Shown one piece after another: positions 1 through 8,336 of a DNA stretch of 64,000 bases; the first letter of the stretch is position 1, and each line of letters starts with the position of its first letter. Source of the stretch: HGM04593 sp045634365 (GTDB lineage Bacteria > Bacteroidota > Bacteroidia > Bacteroidales > Bacteroidaceae); assembly GCA_045634365.1 (NCBI GenBank), contig JAZRAC010000001.1, positions 62,001 to 126,000 of the forward strand, given 5' to 3'. Under the pieces are notes generated by a model. It was not told where the DNA came from. It saw only the letters and a program-made list of their open reading frames with translations, and searched no databases. Both the position numbers and the translations under genes were made by a program.

Positions 1-1086
1 GAGAGTGTAGAGGTATAGATGGTTGTAGCCGCTGCGCTCGCTGTGCAGAATAATGTTTTTGTCGAGAAACTCAATCCCTGCGTATGCCTGCTCGTTCAGA
101 TAGGTGTCGCTCTCCTCACGCAGAATGCGTTTGCTCACGCCCGAGAGGGGGTTAACAGCAAAAATATCCATCACACTCTGGTGGCGGTTAAGAGTGAGCA
201 CTGCAAGGGTGGAGGGCTCTTTTGTGAACTTTATGCGAGGAATATATCCCTCTTCGGGGAGGGGAACATCGAGTGTGCGTGTTACACGGCTCTTAATGTC
301 GAATGAGTGTACCGATACTTTTGAGTTTGCGGCTCCTGCAACGGGGTATTTAAAACTGTAAGGGGCGCAGTAGGGGTCCATTGCCACATTCTGTTTGCCT
401 GTGGGTATGTACATTGGCATATCGTACATCATCACTTCGCTCTCGTCATATTTTACATAGGCGAGCATTTTGCTGTCGGCACTAAAATCGTAGGAGCAGT
501 TGAATGCAAACTCCTCTTCGTTCACCCAGTCGGGTATTCCGTTTATTATTTTGCCGGCGGCTCCGTCGTTGGTTATCTGCGACTCGCTGTTGTCGAAGAG
601 GAGCTTCACAAGGAAAATGTCGTTGTTGCGCACGAAGGCTATCATAGTACCGTCGGGCGAGAATTTGGGAACCTGCTGTGCGCCATTCTGCGAGAGGGGT
701 ACCGCCTTGTTGTTTTTGCGCGAGAATATATAGTGCTCGGCGGTGAAGGAGTTGCGGTAGATGCCTTTGGTGCTTGTCTGCAAGAGGATGCGGCTCTCGT
801 CGGGCGAGAATTGGTAGCCGTCGATATGTTTTTTGTCGAACCCGCGGGCAGTGGCTGCGTTGAAGAGAGTATCCACAATTACTCCGTTCTTGAACGAGCC
901 CATAAGAATCATTGTGTGGTCGTTGCTCATTCGGGCAAAGTGCTCACCGTCGGCCATCGGTTGAATGGCTGCGTAGGTCTGTGGCCAATAGCCGCCATAC
1001 ATTGCATCGGTGAGTTTGAACTTGTCGTCGGCCTGCATTGCTGTGGCAACAAAGGCTGTGAGGATGAGTGTGAGAATTTTTTTCAT
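1..1086 (-). CDS. dipeptidyl-peptidase IV (S9B) N-terminal part, cut by window edge
   Basis: Secreted or periplasmic serine exopeptidase of family S9B that removes dipeptides, typically X-Pro, from peptide N-termini. Only the first 362 codons are present. The gene runs off the left edge, so the catalytic alpha/beta-hydrolase domain is not seen. It opens with a signal peptide (MKKILTLILTAFVATAMQA). Beta-propeller-type text follows, such as FSPDGTMIAFVRNNDIFLV near residue 145 and HSERSGYNHLYLY at the end of the visible part, a stretch typical of S9B propellers. The start is the ATG at 1084-1086, with a -7-like element about 40 bp upstream. It is divergent from the radical SAM gene. The family call is firm. 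The exact substrate is inference. Confidence 0.85.
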   Translation of the reverse strand, partial: MKKILTLILTAFVATAMQADDKFKLTDAMYGGYWPQTYAAIQPMADGEHFARMSNDHTMILMGSFKNGVIVDTLFNAATARGFDKKHIDGYQFSPDESRILLQTSTKGIYRNSFTAEHYIFSRKNNKAVPLSQNGAQQVPKFSPDGTMIAFVRNNDIFLVKLLFDNSESQITNDGAAGKIINGIPDWVNEEEFAFNCSYDFSADSKMLAYVKYDESEVMMYDMPMYIPTGKQNVAMDPYCAPYSFKYPVAGAANSKVSVHSFDIKSRVTRTLDVPLPEEGYIPRIKFTKEPSTLAVLTLNRHQSVMDIFAVNPLSGVSKRILREESDTYLNEQAYAGIEFLDKNIILHSERSGYNHLYLYTL

Positions 1087-1126
1087 TGTATCTGTTTTTT
1101 AGTTTTTCAATTTTGCATTGTGGTTA

Positions 1127-1134
1127 CGAAGATA
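1127..1134 (-). promoter_or_regulatory. -7 element upstream of the S9B peptidase
   Basis: Minus-strand TATCTTCG, one base from the Bacteroidota -7 consensus TAnnTTTG, lies 40 bp before the ATG. The same variant precedes lpxD, purM and lon in this window. No clear -33 TTTG is seen. Confidence 0.5.
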
Positions 1135-1201
1135 GTTAATCTTTTTTATATATGGAAGATTATTAGCCCACGAAAAGAGGGGTATAATCATTTGTATTTT
1201 G

Positions 1202-1209
1202 TACTTTTG
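1202..1209 (+). promoter_or_regulatory. -7 element immediately before the radical SAM gene
   Basis: TACTTTTG is a perfect TAnnTTTG match that ends 7 bases before the ATG at 1217. A transcript started here would have almost no leader. This supports the ATG at 1217 over the in-frame TTG at 1199, which lies upstream of the promoter element. Confidence 0.5.
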
Positions 1210-1216
1210 TAACACT

Positions 1217-2149
1217 ATGAGTGTAAACGAGCGTTTCTATTATAACGATTTTTCGGCATTCTTGCAGCGGCATTTTCCCTTCAAGGTGCAGAAGATAACC
1301 CTCGACGGTGGCTTTTCGTGCCCCAATCGCGACGGTACAAAGGGGCGCGGCGGCTGCACCTACTGCAACAACCGCACATTCAACCCTGCCTATTGCCACC
1401 GCGACAAGCCTGTTGCCGAGCAGATGCGCGAGGGTATTGCTTTTTTTGCCCATAAATATCCGCAAATGCGCTATCTTGCCTATTTTCAGGCATATACAAA
1501 CACATACGCTTCGCTCCGAATTTTACAGGAACGTTACGAGGAGGCACTCTCGGTCGAGGGGTGTGTGGGCATTGTCATTGGCACTCGCCCCGATTGTATG
1601 CCCGATGAGCTTCTCTCCTATCTTGAAGAGCTCTCCCGCCGCACCTTCGTGCTTGTGGAGTATGGCATTGAGAGTTGCAACGATGCAACGCTCCTTCGCA
1701 TTAACCGTGGGCACGACTATGCAACGGCTGTCGATGCTGTGCTGCGCACCGCCGCACGCGGAATACCTGTGGGTGCACACATAATTCTGGGCCTGCCGAG
1801 GGAAGATAGGGAGGAGATTATGCGGCAGGCAACGGAACTGTCGCGTTTGCCACTGACAACCTTGAAGATGCACCAACTGCAACTGATACGCGGCACCCGT
1901 ATGGCCGAAGAGTATGTTGCCCGCCCCACGGATTTTCACCTTTTTGCCCTCGACGATTATGTGGATACGGTGGTCGATTATGTTGAACGCCTGCGCCCCG
2001 ATATTGTGTTGGAGCGTTTCGCCTCGCAGTCGCCCAAGGAACTGCTCATCGCTCCCGATTGGGGATTGAAAAATTATGAGCTTGTGGATAAAGTGAAGAA
2101 ACGTATGCGTGAGCGCGACACGTGGCAAGGGCGGTTGTATAAGGGGTAG
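1217..2149 (+). CDS. TIGR01212-family radical SAM protein (YhcC-like)
   Basis: Predicted radical SAM enzyme of the YhcC/TIGR01212 family. Members carry a 4Fe-4S cluster and are suspected to act on RNA, but the substrate is not known. The cluster motif sits near residue 40, where GGCTYCNN contributes two cysteines and the upstream CPNRDG the third (spacing longer than the classic CxxxCxxC, as usual in this family). The later text HIILGLPREDREEIM and KMHQLQLIRGTRM is typical of the family. It encodes 310 aa from the ATG at 1217. A TTG 18 bases upstream is in frame but precedes the likely promoter. It is a single gene, with nothing co-directional downstream. Confidence 0.85.
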   Translation: MSVNERFYYNDFSAFLQRHFPFKVQKITLDGGFSCPNRDGTKGRGGCTYCNNRTFNPAYCHRDKPVAEQMREGIAFFAHKYPQMRYLAYFQAYTNTYASLRILQERYEEALSVEGCVGIVIGTRPDCMPDELLSYLEELSRRTFVLVEYGIESCNDATLLRINRGHDYATAVDAVLRTAARGIPVGAHIILGLPREDREEIMRQATELSRLPLTTLKMHQLQLIRGTRMAEEYVARPTDFHLFALDDYVDTVVDYVERLRPDIVLERFASQSPKELLIAPDWGLKNYELVDKVKKRMRERDTWQGRLYKG

Positions 2150-2310
2150 GGGGCTGCCCCAAAAAAGACAAAAGAACAGAAGAATAAAAAGAAAATAAAC
2201 AGCCCTGCTTGATTGTAATCAAGGGGAACTCTGCGGAGCGGTGGGGGGATTAAAAACGTAGGGGCAGACCAATGTGTCCGCCCAAGAAAAAATCGCAAAT
2301 AAAAAGGGCG

Positions 2311-2706
2311 GACACGCTGCTCTTTTTCCAACTGCTGCTTCTCCTCCTCCTCATAAGAAGCCTTAGCCTTTTGATGGCATTTGGTGCTGATATGGATTTC
2401 TATTGGTTGGGGTTCTTGGACTGGCTCTTTAATGGCTATCTCTTCGGTTACTGCGGTATTCTTAGCCACCGGAGCAATAACCTCTTGTGGTGCAACAGCC
2501 TCTATTTCCTGTGGCTTGTCCTTTTCGCCAAACTTCAATTTGTAGATATGGTAGGCATCAAAGATGAATGACTGGAAGACGAGATAGAGCAACCATCCGA
2601 ACACATTGCTGCACACAAAGACAATCAACCTGATAAAGTTGTCGTGCCCGAAGTCGCTACCTACAACAATGGTTACTCCGAGAGAAATAACGGAAAAGCT
2701 CCGCAA
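2311..2706 (-). pseudogene. truncated membrane-protein fragment, unknown family
   Basis: About 132 residues of protein-like text on the minus strand: a hydrophobic segment (residues 5-17), FGHDNFIRLIVFV and a second membrane segment (residues 21-50), then a Lys/Glu/Pro-rich linker and an acidic coiled stretch (EEEEKQQLEKEQR). The frame stays open to 2074, but beyond 2311 the translation looks non-coding. The N-terminal side begins inside the arm of the terminator hairpin at 2696-2737 with only a TTG, so no proper start exists. I read it as a relic cut at both ends. The layout, two membrane helices then a charged linker, recalls proteins carried by mobile elements, but I do not recognise the family. 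Confidence 0.35.
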
Positions 2707-2737
2707 GGTTGCATAAAAGCAGGGGCTTGCGGAGCTT
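2696..2737 (-). terminator. terminator of the PadR-PspC operon
   Basis: A 12-bp perfect stem (arms 2726-2737 and 2696-2707) with an 18-base loop, followed on the minus strand by a short T run. It lies 21 bases after the stop of the PspC protein. Confidence 0.75.
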
Positions 2738-2757
2738 CGGGTTATGAGAAAATTTCT

Positions 2758-4596
2758 TTATTTGTGTGTGGTGGTTACATTTATTATTCCTGCGCCACTC
2801 TTTACAATATCTTCTGTCTCTTGCATAATATTTTCCACGGTTGTTTTTACTTGTTCCATCTTATCGAGGTCGATATTTATGTTTCTTTCTACGTTAACCG
2901 TGTCTGTTTCTCCGTCGCGGTTCATATATACAGCCGATGCTGTGGTGCCGCCTTTGATGTTTTTGTAGGTGGAGGAGGGGTAAATTTCGAGTCCTGCGTA
3001 TTGGTTGTTGCCGCCGACGAGCAGGACAGGGGTCGCTTGGTTGCCATAGTAGAAGATGGAGAGGGTGGTGAGCCCCTGTGCTCCGGCATTTTCAAAGTTT
3101 ATATTGCTGTCGGCAGGCTCTATTTTTATGTGGTTGCCGGTGTTGTTGAAACGGTACGATACGTTGGTAATGCCGCTTCTGGCGAAGTTGTCTGTGGTGG
3201 CATCTTCGTCGAGGTAAATGGTATTGCTCTTTTCGTCCCACACAAAATATACATAGCCGTTTATCACCCCTTCGCCATACAGATTTATTGTGAGGAGGGC
3301 GTCGTACTCTTTGGCGGCAATCTTATGCTCATTTTCGCTGTGTGTGCCGTCGGTCTTGTAGAAGTAGATGTTATGGTTGCCGTTGCCGTTGCCGCTGTGT
3401 ATGCTCTCTATGGTAAAGGGGAGGCTGTTACCGCGTTCATCGTTTCGCCACAGGCTTGCCAATGTAGTGTGGTCGTTGTTCTCTATGGGGTGGTGGTTGT
3501 AGAATTCTCCCAGCGTACAGGTGACATTGTTGAATTGCAGTAGTTTGGAAAAATCGGCGCTGGTGAAGGCTTCTATAATTTCGTCGAATGGGGGCAGGGT
3601 GTTACTGCTCTTTCTGTTTGCAATGCCTATGGTAACTGCTGCAAGAATTGCGAGCCATATTGCTACGATGGCTATTTTTGTCCATCGTTTCATAGGCTTG
3701 CTGCGGTTGCACTTTTTCAGTATCCAGTGAAGTATGCAGAAGAGGGGAATCGAGAGTAATATTATAATTCCCGCTATGAGCATATATGGTATATTTATTG
3801 CACTGAATATTGCCGAGCTTCCTCCTATGAATATTGTTCCTGCTATAAAGAAGAAGATTATGATGAAGATGAACGGCAGTGCCATAAGGCCCAGCATTAT
3901 GAAGAAGAGTATTTTTACAAGCGATGGCAGGCAGCCGTTGTTGGCGGGCTGTGCAATCTCTTGCATTGTTGTATTGTAATTTTCTCTCCACGCTGCTTCT
4001 ATGCTTTCTTGGCTTTGGCCGGTTGCCACGCGGCGCATACGGGTGTAGTCGATGATACTTGTTGCCTTGGGGAGTATTATCCACAGGGCAATGTAGGCGA
4101 GAAATACTATGAGCCCCAATGGCTCCACAAAGAAGAGTATGAATGTGATTATGCGCAGAAGTGCGGTGCTTGCTCCCCAATGGGCTGCAAGGCCCGAGAG
4201 TACGCCGCCCAAATAGCAGTCGTGTGAGTTGCGGAACAGTTTGTTGCCCAAAAGCATTGCGCTGTACCAGGGTTCTTCGCTCTTCTCTTTGTTCTTTTCG
4301 GCGGGTTCCTCGTTGTTGCTCTCGTCGGGCTGTGTTGCGGGCTCTTGCCTCTTCTCTATTATTCCCACAGAGGCAATGGCCTCTTCTATTATCTCTTTTG
4401 TTATAATGGCCTCTTCTCCTTTAAGGGAGTGGCAATGTTCGGCTATACGGTTCTCTACATCGGCTACTTTAATCTCCTCGCCGTTGTCGCGGTAGAGCTC
4501 TTTAATGCGGGCAATATAGCTGTCGAGGGTTGCAAAGGCCTCCTCTTCGAAATAGAATTTGTGGCCGCCAATCTCTATCTGGTCTATTTTTTTCAT
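2758..4596 (-). CDS. PspC-domain membrane protein, large (612 aa)
   Basis: Inner-membrane protein with a PspC domain, a family linked to envelope-stress responses. The N-terminal soluble part (residues 1-85) repeats the layout of the next gene upstream, with a helical segment resembling a HAAS-like region. A charged linker follows, then PspC at about 118-180 (HDCYLGGVLSGLAAHWG plus a membrane helix), three or four further membrane helices to about residue 345, and a C-terminal, mostly beta, Asn-rich domain of about 260 residues probably facing the periplasm. It is the last gene of the PadR-PspC-PspC operon, 12 bp after its partner. A strong terminator follows. The exact role is unknown. Confidence 0.8.
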   Translation of the reverse strand: MKKIDQIEIGGHKFYFEEEAFATLDSYIARIKELYRDNGEEIKVADVENRIAEHCHSLKGEEAIITKEIIEEAIASVGIIEKRQEPATQPDESNNEEPAEKNKEKSEEPWYSAMLLGNKLFRNSHDCYLGGVLSGLAAHWGASTALLRIITFILFFVEPLGLIVFLAYIALWIILPKATSIIDYTRMRRVATGQSQESIEAAWRENYNTTMQEIAQPANNGCLPSLVKILFFIMLGLMALPFIFIIIFFFIAGTIFIGGSSAIFSAINIPYMLIAGIIILLSIPLFCILHWILKKCNRSKPMKRWTKIAIVAIWLAILAAVTIGIANRKSSNTLPPFDEIIEAFTSADFSKLLQFNNVTCTLGEFYNHHPIENNDHTTLASLWRNDERGNSLPFTIESIHSGNGNGNHNIYFYKTDGTHSENEHKIAAKEYDALLTINLYGEGVINGYVYFVWDEKSNTIYLDEDATTDNFARSGITNVSYRFNNTGNHIKIEPADSNINFENAGAQGLTTLSIFYYGNQATPVLLVGGNNQYAGLEIYPSSTYKNIKGGTTASAVYMNRDGETDTVNVERNINIDLDKMEQVKTTVENIMQETEDIVKSGAGIINVTTTHK

Positions 4597-4608
4597 ATTG
4601 TTTCTTTT

Positions 4609-5532
4609 TTATTGGATTGTAGTCATCATCATTGCAAATATTGCAAAAAGGGCAAAGAGTATTATTGCCAAAGTGAGTATTATTTTAAGTAGCTGCGGCA
4701 GGCCTGTTTTTTGAATGAAAAAGGCGATTAACAGCAATATGGACAATAGTATGGTGCCGTTTATGGTTGTGTTGTTTATGTTTATGGAAAAGACTGTCTG
4801 TTTGTAGATGTAAACTGCTGCGAAGATTATTGCGGCGAAAAGGGCCAGACGCAGATTGTTGCTCTTCTCCTTCTTTGCAGGTGTATTATTTTCGGCCGAC
4901 GGCTTTTCGCTAGTTATTGTTTCGGCTATATTCTCGGGGGTGGGCTCAATGCCTTGCATTCTTAACTTCTCGGATGTGTTGTTTGCCGTGGGGGCTATGC
5001 ACCATACTATAAGGTAGATTACCACTCCCAGAATGCCGGTGGCAATGGTGGCTATGAGGGCGATGATGCGAAGGATGGTTACATCTATTTTCAAATAGGC
5101 TGCAAGGCCCGATATTACTCCACCCACCATACGGTCGTCAGTGTCGAGGTAGTATTTTTTGTTAAGGTCCATTTTATCGAAGAACTCTTTTATATTGTCG
5201 GCTGTGGAGTTTTTCTCCTTGCCGCTGTTGTTGCTCTCGTTGCTCTCGCTCGACGCTTGTTCCTCGTCGGGCATCATAGCTTCGGGCTTGCCCATACGGT
5301 TTATCATTTCGTTCACAAGGTCGAGCTCTATGGTGTTGCCGTGGCTCTGCGCAAGGCGTTTTTCGCATAGTTCGCTTATGCGTGACTCAATGTCGGCGAT
5401 AATCTCGCCGGCACTCTCGTGTCCTTTGAAACTTGTTGCAAGGCTGTCGAGGTAGTCGTTAAGGCTGTTGTAGGCCTCTTCGGTGATGAGGAAGGCGCGC
5501 CCTCCAAGGTTTACGGTGATGGTCTTTTTCAT
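4609..5532 (-). CDS. PspC-domain membrane protein (307 aa)
   Basis: Second PspC protein of the operon. Residues 1-90 form a helical N-terminal region like that of its 612-aa neighbour (both begin MKK, then a short GG-containing strand and long helices). A Ser/Asn-rich linker follows, then PspC at about 137-183 (DDRMVGGVISGLAAYLKID and a membrane helix). Three hydrophobic helices end the protein in place of the big C-terminal domain. It lies 18 bp after the PadR gene and 12 bp before the larger PspC gene. PadR with membrane proteins of this type is a recurrent Bacteroidota arrangement, so PadR control is likely, but that is inference. Confidence 0.8.
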   Translation of the reverse strand: MKKTITVNLGGRAFLITEEAYNSLNDYLDSLATSFKGHESAGEIIADIESRISELCEKRLAQSHGNTIELDLVNEMINRMGKPEAMMPDEEQASSESNESNNSGKEKNSTADNIKEFFDKMDLNKKYYLDTDDRMVGGVISGLAAYLKIDVTILRIIALIATIATGILGVVIYLIVWCIAPTANNTSEKLRMQGIEPTPENIAETITSEKPSAENNTPAKKEKSNNLRLALFAAIIFAAVYIYKQTVFSININNTTINGTILLSILLLIAFFIQKTGLPQLLKIILTLAIILFALFAIFAMMMTTIQ

Positions 5533-5550
5533 ATATGTGTCGTTTTTTTG

Positions 5551-5883
5551 TTATTTTTCAATGCTTCTTATTCGCGCCACAGTGTCGGAGAGGGCGTTCC
5601 AATTTTCGTCGAGGGCGGCAAGAACCTCTTTACCGCTTGCTGTAAGTTTGTAGTATTTACGGGGGGGGCCGTATGGGCTCTCCTGCCATTCATAATCGAG
5701 CAGGCCCTCTTTGCGCAGGCGGGTGAGCAGGGGGTAGAGGGTACCCTCGACAACTATGAGGTTGGCATTTTCAAGCTCGTCTATAATGTCGGATGTGTAG
5801 TAGGGCCTCTCGCGCAACAGTAGCATTATGCAGTATTCGAGCATTCCTTTGCGCATTTGCGATTTTACATTTTCTACATACAT
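5551..5883 (-). CDS. PadR-family transcriptional regulator
   Basis: Winged-helix DNA-binding repressor of 110 aa. It has the PadR core: QMRKGMLEYCIMLLL, then YYTSDIIDELENANLIVVEGTLYPLLTRLRKEGLL as the recognition region, and the wing YGPPRKYYKLTASG near residue 75. I chose the ATG at 5881-5883 (MYVENVKSQ). An upstream in-frame ATG at 5961 would place the start before the promoter element at 5931-5938. It heads the operon with two PspC genes and is probably autoregulated through repeats just upstream. Confidence 0.88.
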   Translation of the reverse strand: MYVENVKSQMRKGMLEYCIMLLLRERPYYTSDIIDELENANLIVVEGTLYPLLTRLRKEGLLDYEWQESPYGPPRKYYKLTASGKEVLAALDENWNALSDTVARIRSIEK

Positions 5884-5930
5884 ATTTCTTTTTCTCTTTT
5901 TTAGAATCTGTTTGAATTTCTTATTTGCGA

Positions 5931-5938
5931 CAAAAGTA
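5931..5938 (-). promoter_or_regulatory. -7 element of the PadR-PspC operon
   Basis: Minus-strand TACTTTTG fits TAnnTTTG exactly and lies 47 bp before the PadR ATG. Confidence 0.55.
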
Positions 5939-5946
5939 TAATAAAT

Positions 5947-5972
5947 TATAGTACCTTGCAATACATAGTACT
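5947..5972. promoter_or_regulatory. candidate PadR operator
   Basis: Just upstream of the -7 element are two copies of ATAGTAC (5948-5954 and 5965-5971), which also form an AGTAC/AGTACT inverted repeat. The position between -10 and -35 suits a repressor site. Assignment to PadR is inference from location only. Confidence 0.35.
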
Positions 5973-6042
5973 GTAATTAAGATTTTTTAACGGTTAATTT
6001 TCTGTTGGAATAGAGTGATGGGGCTTTAAAAGAAGAAAATTA

Positions 6043-6942
6043 TTATAGAATTTGCGACTCTATGTGAGCTATAATAGCCTCCTTGTCGCAGGGATGGAAC
6101 CACGCAATCTCTTCGTCCTTGCGGTACCACGTAACCTGCTTGCGAGAGTATATCCGGGTATTCTGCTTTATTTTTTCGATGGCAAAGGGGAGCGACCACT
6201 CGCCGTCGAGATATTTGAAAATCTCTTTGTAGCCGACGGTGTTGAGTGAATTGTGCTCTTTAAGGTGAAGGAACTGCTTAACCTCCTCCACAAGCCCTTG
6301 CTCAATCATAATATCCACTCGGCGGTTAATGCGCTCGTAGAGCTCCTCGCGCTCGCGACGCAGGCCCACCTTTATTATATTGAAAGGGCGTTCCTTCTTT
6401 GCCTGTTTGCGGAACGAGCTGTAAGGCTTGCCGGTCATATAGCAAATTTCCAATGCGTGCATCACACGCTTGGGGTTCTTAATGTCGGCCTCGTTGTAAT
6501 ATTCCGGGTCGAGCAGGCGAAGTTCTTTGCTCAACTGTTCCAGCCCCTCGCGCTCATACTTTTCGAGAATCATACGGCGGGTGTCGGCATCTACGGTGGG
6601 AATGTCGTCAATGCCTTTGCACACTGCATCGATGTACATCATAGAACCGCCGGCGAGCAGCATTGTGGGGTGGTGGGGAAACTCTTTTTCGAGAAGCGCG
6701 AGCACCTCTTCTTCGTAGCGTGCCGCACTGTAATAATCGCCCGGAGCGAGCTGCCCGACAAAATAGTGTTTGTGTCGGGCGAGCTCTTCTTTTGTGGGCA
6801 TTGCCGTACCAATCTCCATCCCCTTGTACATCTGCCGAGAGTCGGCCGATATTATGGGACAGCCAAAGTGCCCTGCAATGGCAAAACTTGTTTCGGTCTT
6901 GCCAACTGCGGTGGGGCCTATGAGTACGACTAAATTGTTCAT
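6043..6942 (-). CDS. miaA: tRNA dimethylallyltransferase MiaA
   Basis: Transfers a dimethylallyl group to N6 of A37 in tRNAs that read codons starting with U. The 299-aa protein begins NLVVLIGPTAVGKTE (P-loop, residues 9-16), then SADSRQMYKGMEIGTAMP, which carries the conserved catalytic Asp and the substrate contacts. Later family text is AGGSMMYIDAVCKGID and KNPKRVMHALEI. The start has an upstream AGGAG, unusual here. It is the last gene of the lpxD-lpxC/fabZ-lpxA operon, 29 bp after the pRiA4b-type gene. Confidence 0.95.
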   Translation of the reverse strand: MNNLVVLIGPTAVGKTETSFAIAGHFGCPIISADSRQMYKGMEIGTAMPTKEELARHKHYFVGQLAPGDYYSAARYEEEVLALLEKEFPHHPTMLLAGGSMMYIDAVCKGIDDIPTVDADTRRMILEKYEREGLEQLSKELRLLDPEYYNEADIKNPKRVMHALEICYMTGKPYSSFRKQAKKERPFNIIKVGLRREREELYERINRRVDIMIEQGLVEEVKQFLHLKEHNSLNTVGYKEIFKYLDGEWSLPFAIEKIKQNTRIYSRKQVTWYRKDEEIAWFHPCDKEAIIAHIESQIL

Positions 6943-6971
6943 TCTCCTTATATAAATATATAGAAGGAGGG

Positions 6972-7541
6972 TTAATAAAGGTCGTCGATGGAACTTATGT
7001 CGGCAAGGCCGCCAATATTGTAGCCGTCCTCGTCGATATCCTCATCGTTGTAGCCGTCGCTGCCATAGAAGTCCTCCTCAAATTCGTCATTCGAAGCGGT
7101 TGCAGCGGTAGTCTTGCTCATAAGTTCATCGAAATTAAGTGTTTGCGCAGGAGCCTCACCCACAGATTTTGTGCATACGGCCTTGTCGCAATTTTCACCG
7201 AATCTTATCTTGCTGAGCTCCATATAGAATACTCTGTCGCCAAGGGGGTCGAACACATACATAAGTTTCTGTTTCTCCTCCTCTACGTGGTCGCCGAGCA
7301 CGCACTCTTCCATCACATAGCTCTCCTCCTCGGATACACTGCCCATATCCTCGCGTGTTATCTCTTTCTCTTTTATCCACTTGTCGTTGCAGATGAAGAA
7401 CGAGGTCATTTGGTCGTCGGGGTAACCCGCAGCTTCCAAAATTGCAGTGTGAAGGTCGAGGAAGGTTGCGTCGGAGTCAATCTCAATATCTCTTCTGAAA
7501 TCCTCAACCTCGTCGGATAAAAGTCTGAATTTATATACCAT
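6972..7541 (-). CDS. plasmid pRiA4b ORF-3-like protein
   Basis: A 189-aa protein with a pRiA4b ORF-3/IS1096 TnpR-like domain over residues 1-140: an N-terminal strand with FRRDIEIDSDATFLDLHTAI, then SFFICNDKWIKEKEI, and LMYVFDPLGDRVFYMEL in the middle. The last 45 residues are very acidic (Asp/Glu/Gly/Tyr) and look disordered. Despite the database name, nothing shows a role in transposition. Its place inside the lipid A operon, 11 bp after lpxA and 29 bp before miaA, points to a housekeeping role that is not known. Confidence 0.75.
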   Translation of the reverse strand: MVYKFRLLSDEVEDFRRDIEIDSDATFLDLHTAILEAAGYPDDQMTSFFICNDKWIKEKEITREDMGSVSEEESYVMEECVLGDHVEEEKQKLMYVFDPLGDRVFYMELSKIRFGENCDKAVCTKSVGEAPAQTLNFDELMSKTTAATASNDEFEEDFYGSDGYNDEDIDEDGYNIGGLADISSIDDLY

Positions 7542-7552
7542 AATGTTTTTTA

Positions 7553-8323
7553 TTATCCAATAATTCCGCGTGTGGCCACATTTTCCACAAAGTTGAGTAT
7601 ATGCTCAATTTCGGGAGTCTGTGGCAGAGTCTCTTTAATTTTTGCAACGCCCATCGACACGTTGTTGCCACGGCCGTAGAGCATACGGTAGGCCTCGTGT
7701 ATTGCGTTTATCGATTCGTTGGAGAAACCGCGACGGCGCAGGCCTACAATGTTAAGGCCGCAGTAACGTGCGGGCTCGCGACCAACGATTATGTAAGGGG
7801 GAATGTCCTTGTTTATGCGACTGCCACCCTGAATCATTACATAACCGGCAATGTGTGTAAATTGGTGTACAAGCACGCAACCGCTCAATATGGCATTGTC
7901 GTCGATTATAACCTCACCGGCAATCTTGGTGGAGTTGCCGAGGATGCAACCGCTACCCACTTCGCAGTCGTGAGCAATGTGAACATTCTCCATAAGAAGG
8001 TTGTTGCTGCCAACAACAGTCTTGCCCTTTGAGGCTGTACCACGGTGAATAGTAACATTTTCTCGTATCATATTGTTGTCACCAATTTCGGTTGTTGTCT
8101 CCTCGCCTCTAAATTTCAGGTCCTGAGGCTCGCCGCCGATGATGGCTCCGTGATATATTTTGTTGTTGTTGCCCATTCTTGTGCCGCTTACAATGCAGGC
8201 GTGGGGCATAATAATACAATTATCGCCAATTACTACATTCTTGTCAATATATGCAAATGCGCCAATTTCGCAGTTTGCGCCGATTTTTGCATCGGGGTCT
8301 ACATAAGCTAATGGATGAATCAT
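7553..8323 (-). CDS. lpxA: UDP-N-acetylglucosamine acyltransferase LpxA
   Basis: First step of lipid A synthesis: moves an R-3-hydroxyacyl chain from ACP to the 3-OH of UDP-GlcNAc in the cytoplasm. The 256-aa protein is a left-handed beta helix of hexapeptide repeats (IGANCEIGAFAYIDKNVVIG and similar). The catalytic His region is ENVHIAHDCEVG, and the tail helix is SNESINAIHEAYRMLYG. It lies 13 bp after lpxC/fabZ. Confidence 0.95.
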   Translation of the reverse strand: MIHPLAYVDPDAKIGANCEIGAFAYIDKNVVIGDNCIIMPHACIVSGTRMGNNNKIYHGAIIGGEPQDLKFRGEETTTEIGDNNMIRENVTIHRGTASKGKTVVGSNNLLMENVHIAHDCEVGSGCILGNSTKIAGEVIIDDNAILSGCVLVHQFTHIAGYVMIQGGSRINKDIPPYIIVGREPARYCGLNIVGLRRRGFSNESINAIHEAYRMLYGRGNNVSMGVAKIKETLPQTPEIEHILNFVENVATRGIIG

Positions 8324-8336
8324 AGTCGTTATTGTT

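Larger units (their letters stand above)
2150..2757. other. intergenic region with gene relic
   Basis: Apart from the truncated fragment, this gap holds a G/C-rich start (GGGGCTGCCCCAAAA at 2150-2164, similar to an inverted-repeat end at 50026-50043), a perfect 7-bp inverted repeat around 2206-2222, and the PspC terminator hairpin. I see no intact gene. Confidence 0.4.

Noticed and set aside
2758..3543. Plus-strand open frames over the large PspC gene
   Set aside because: The minus-strand protein shows a full PspC domain, membrane helices and operon spacing. The plus-strand text is Cys/Val/Tyr-rich noise.
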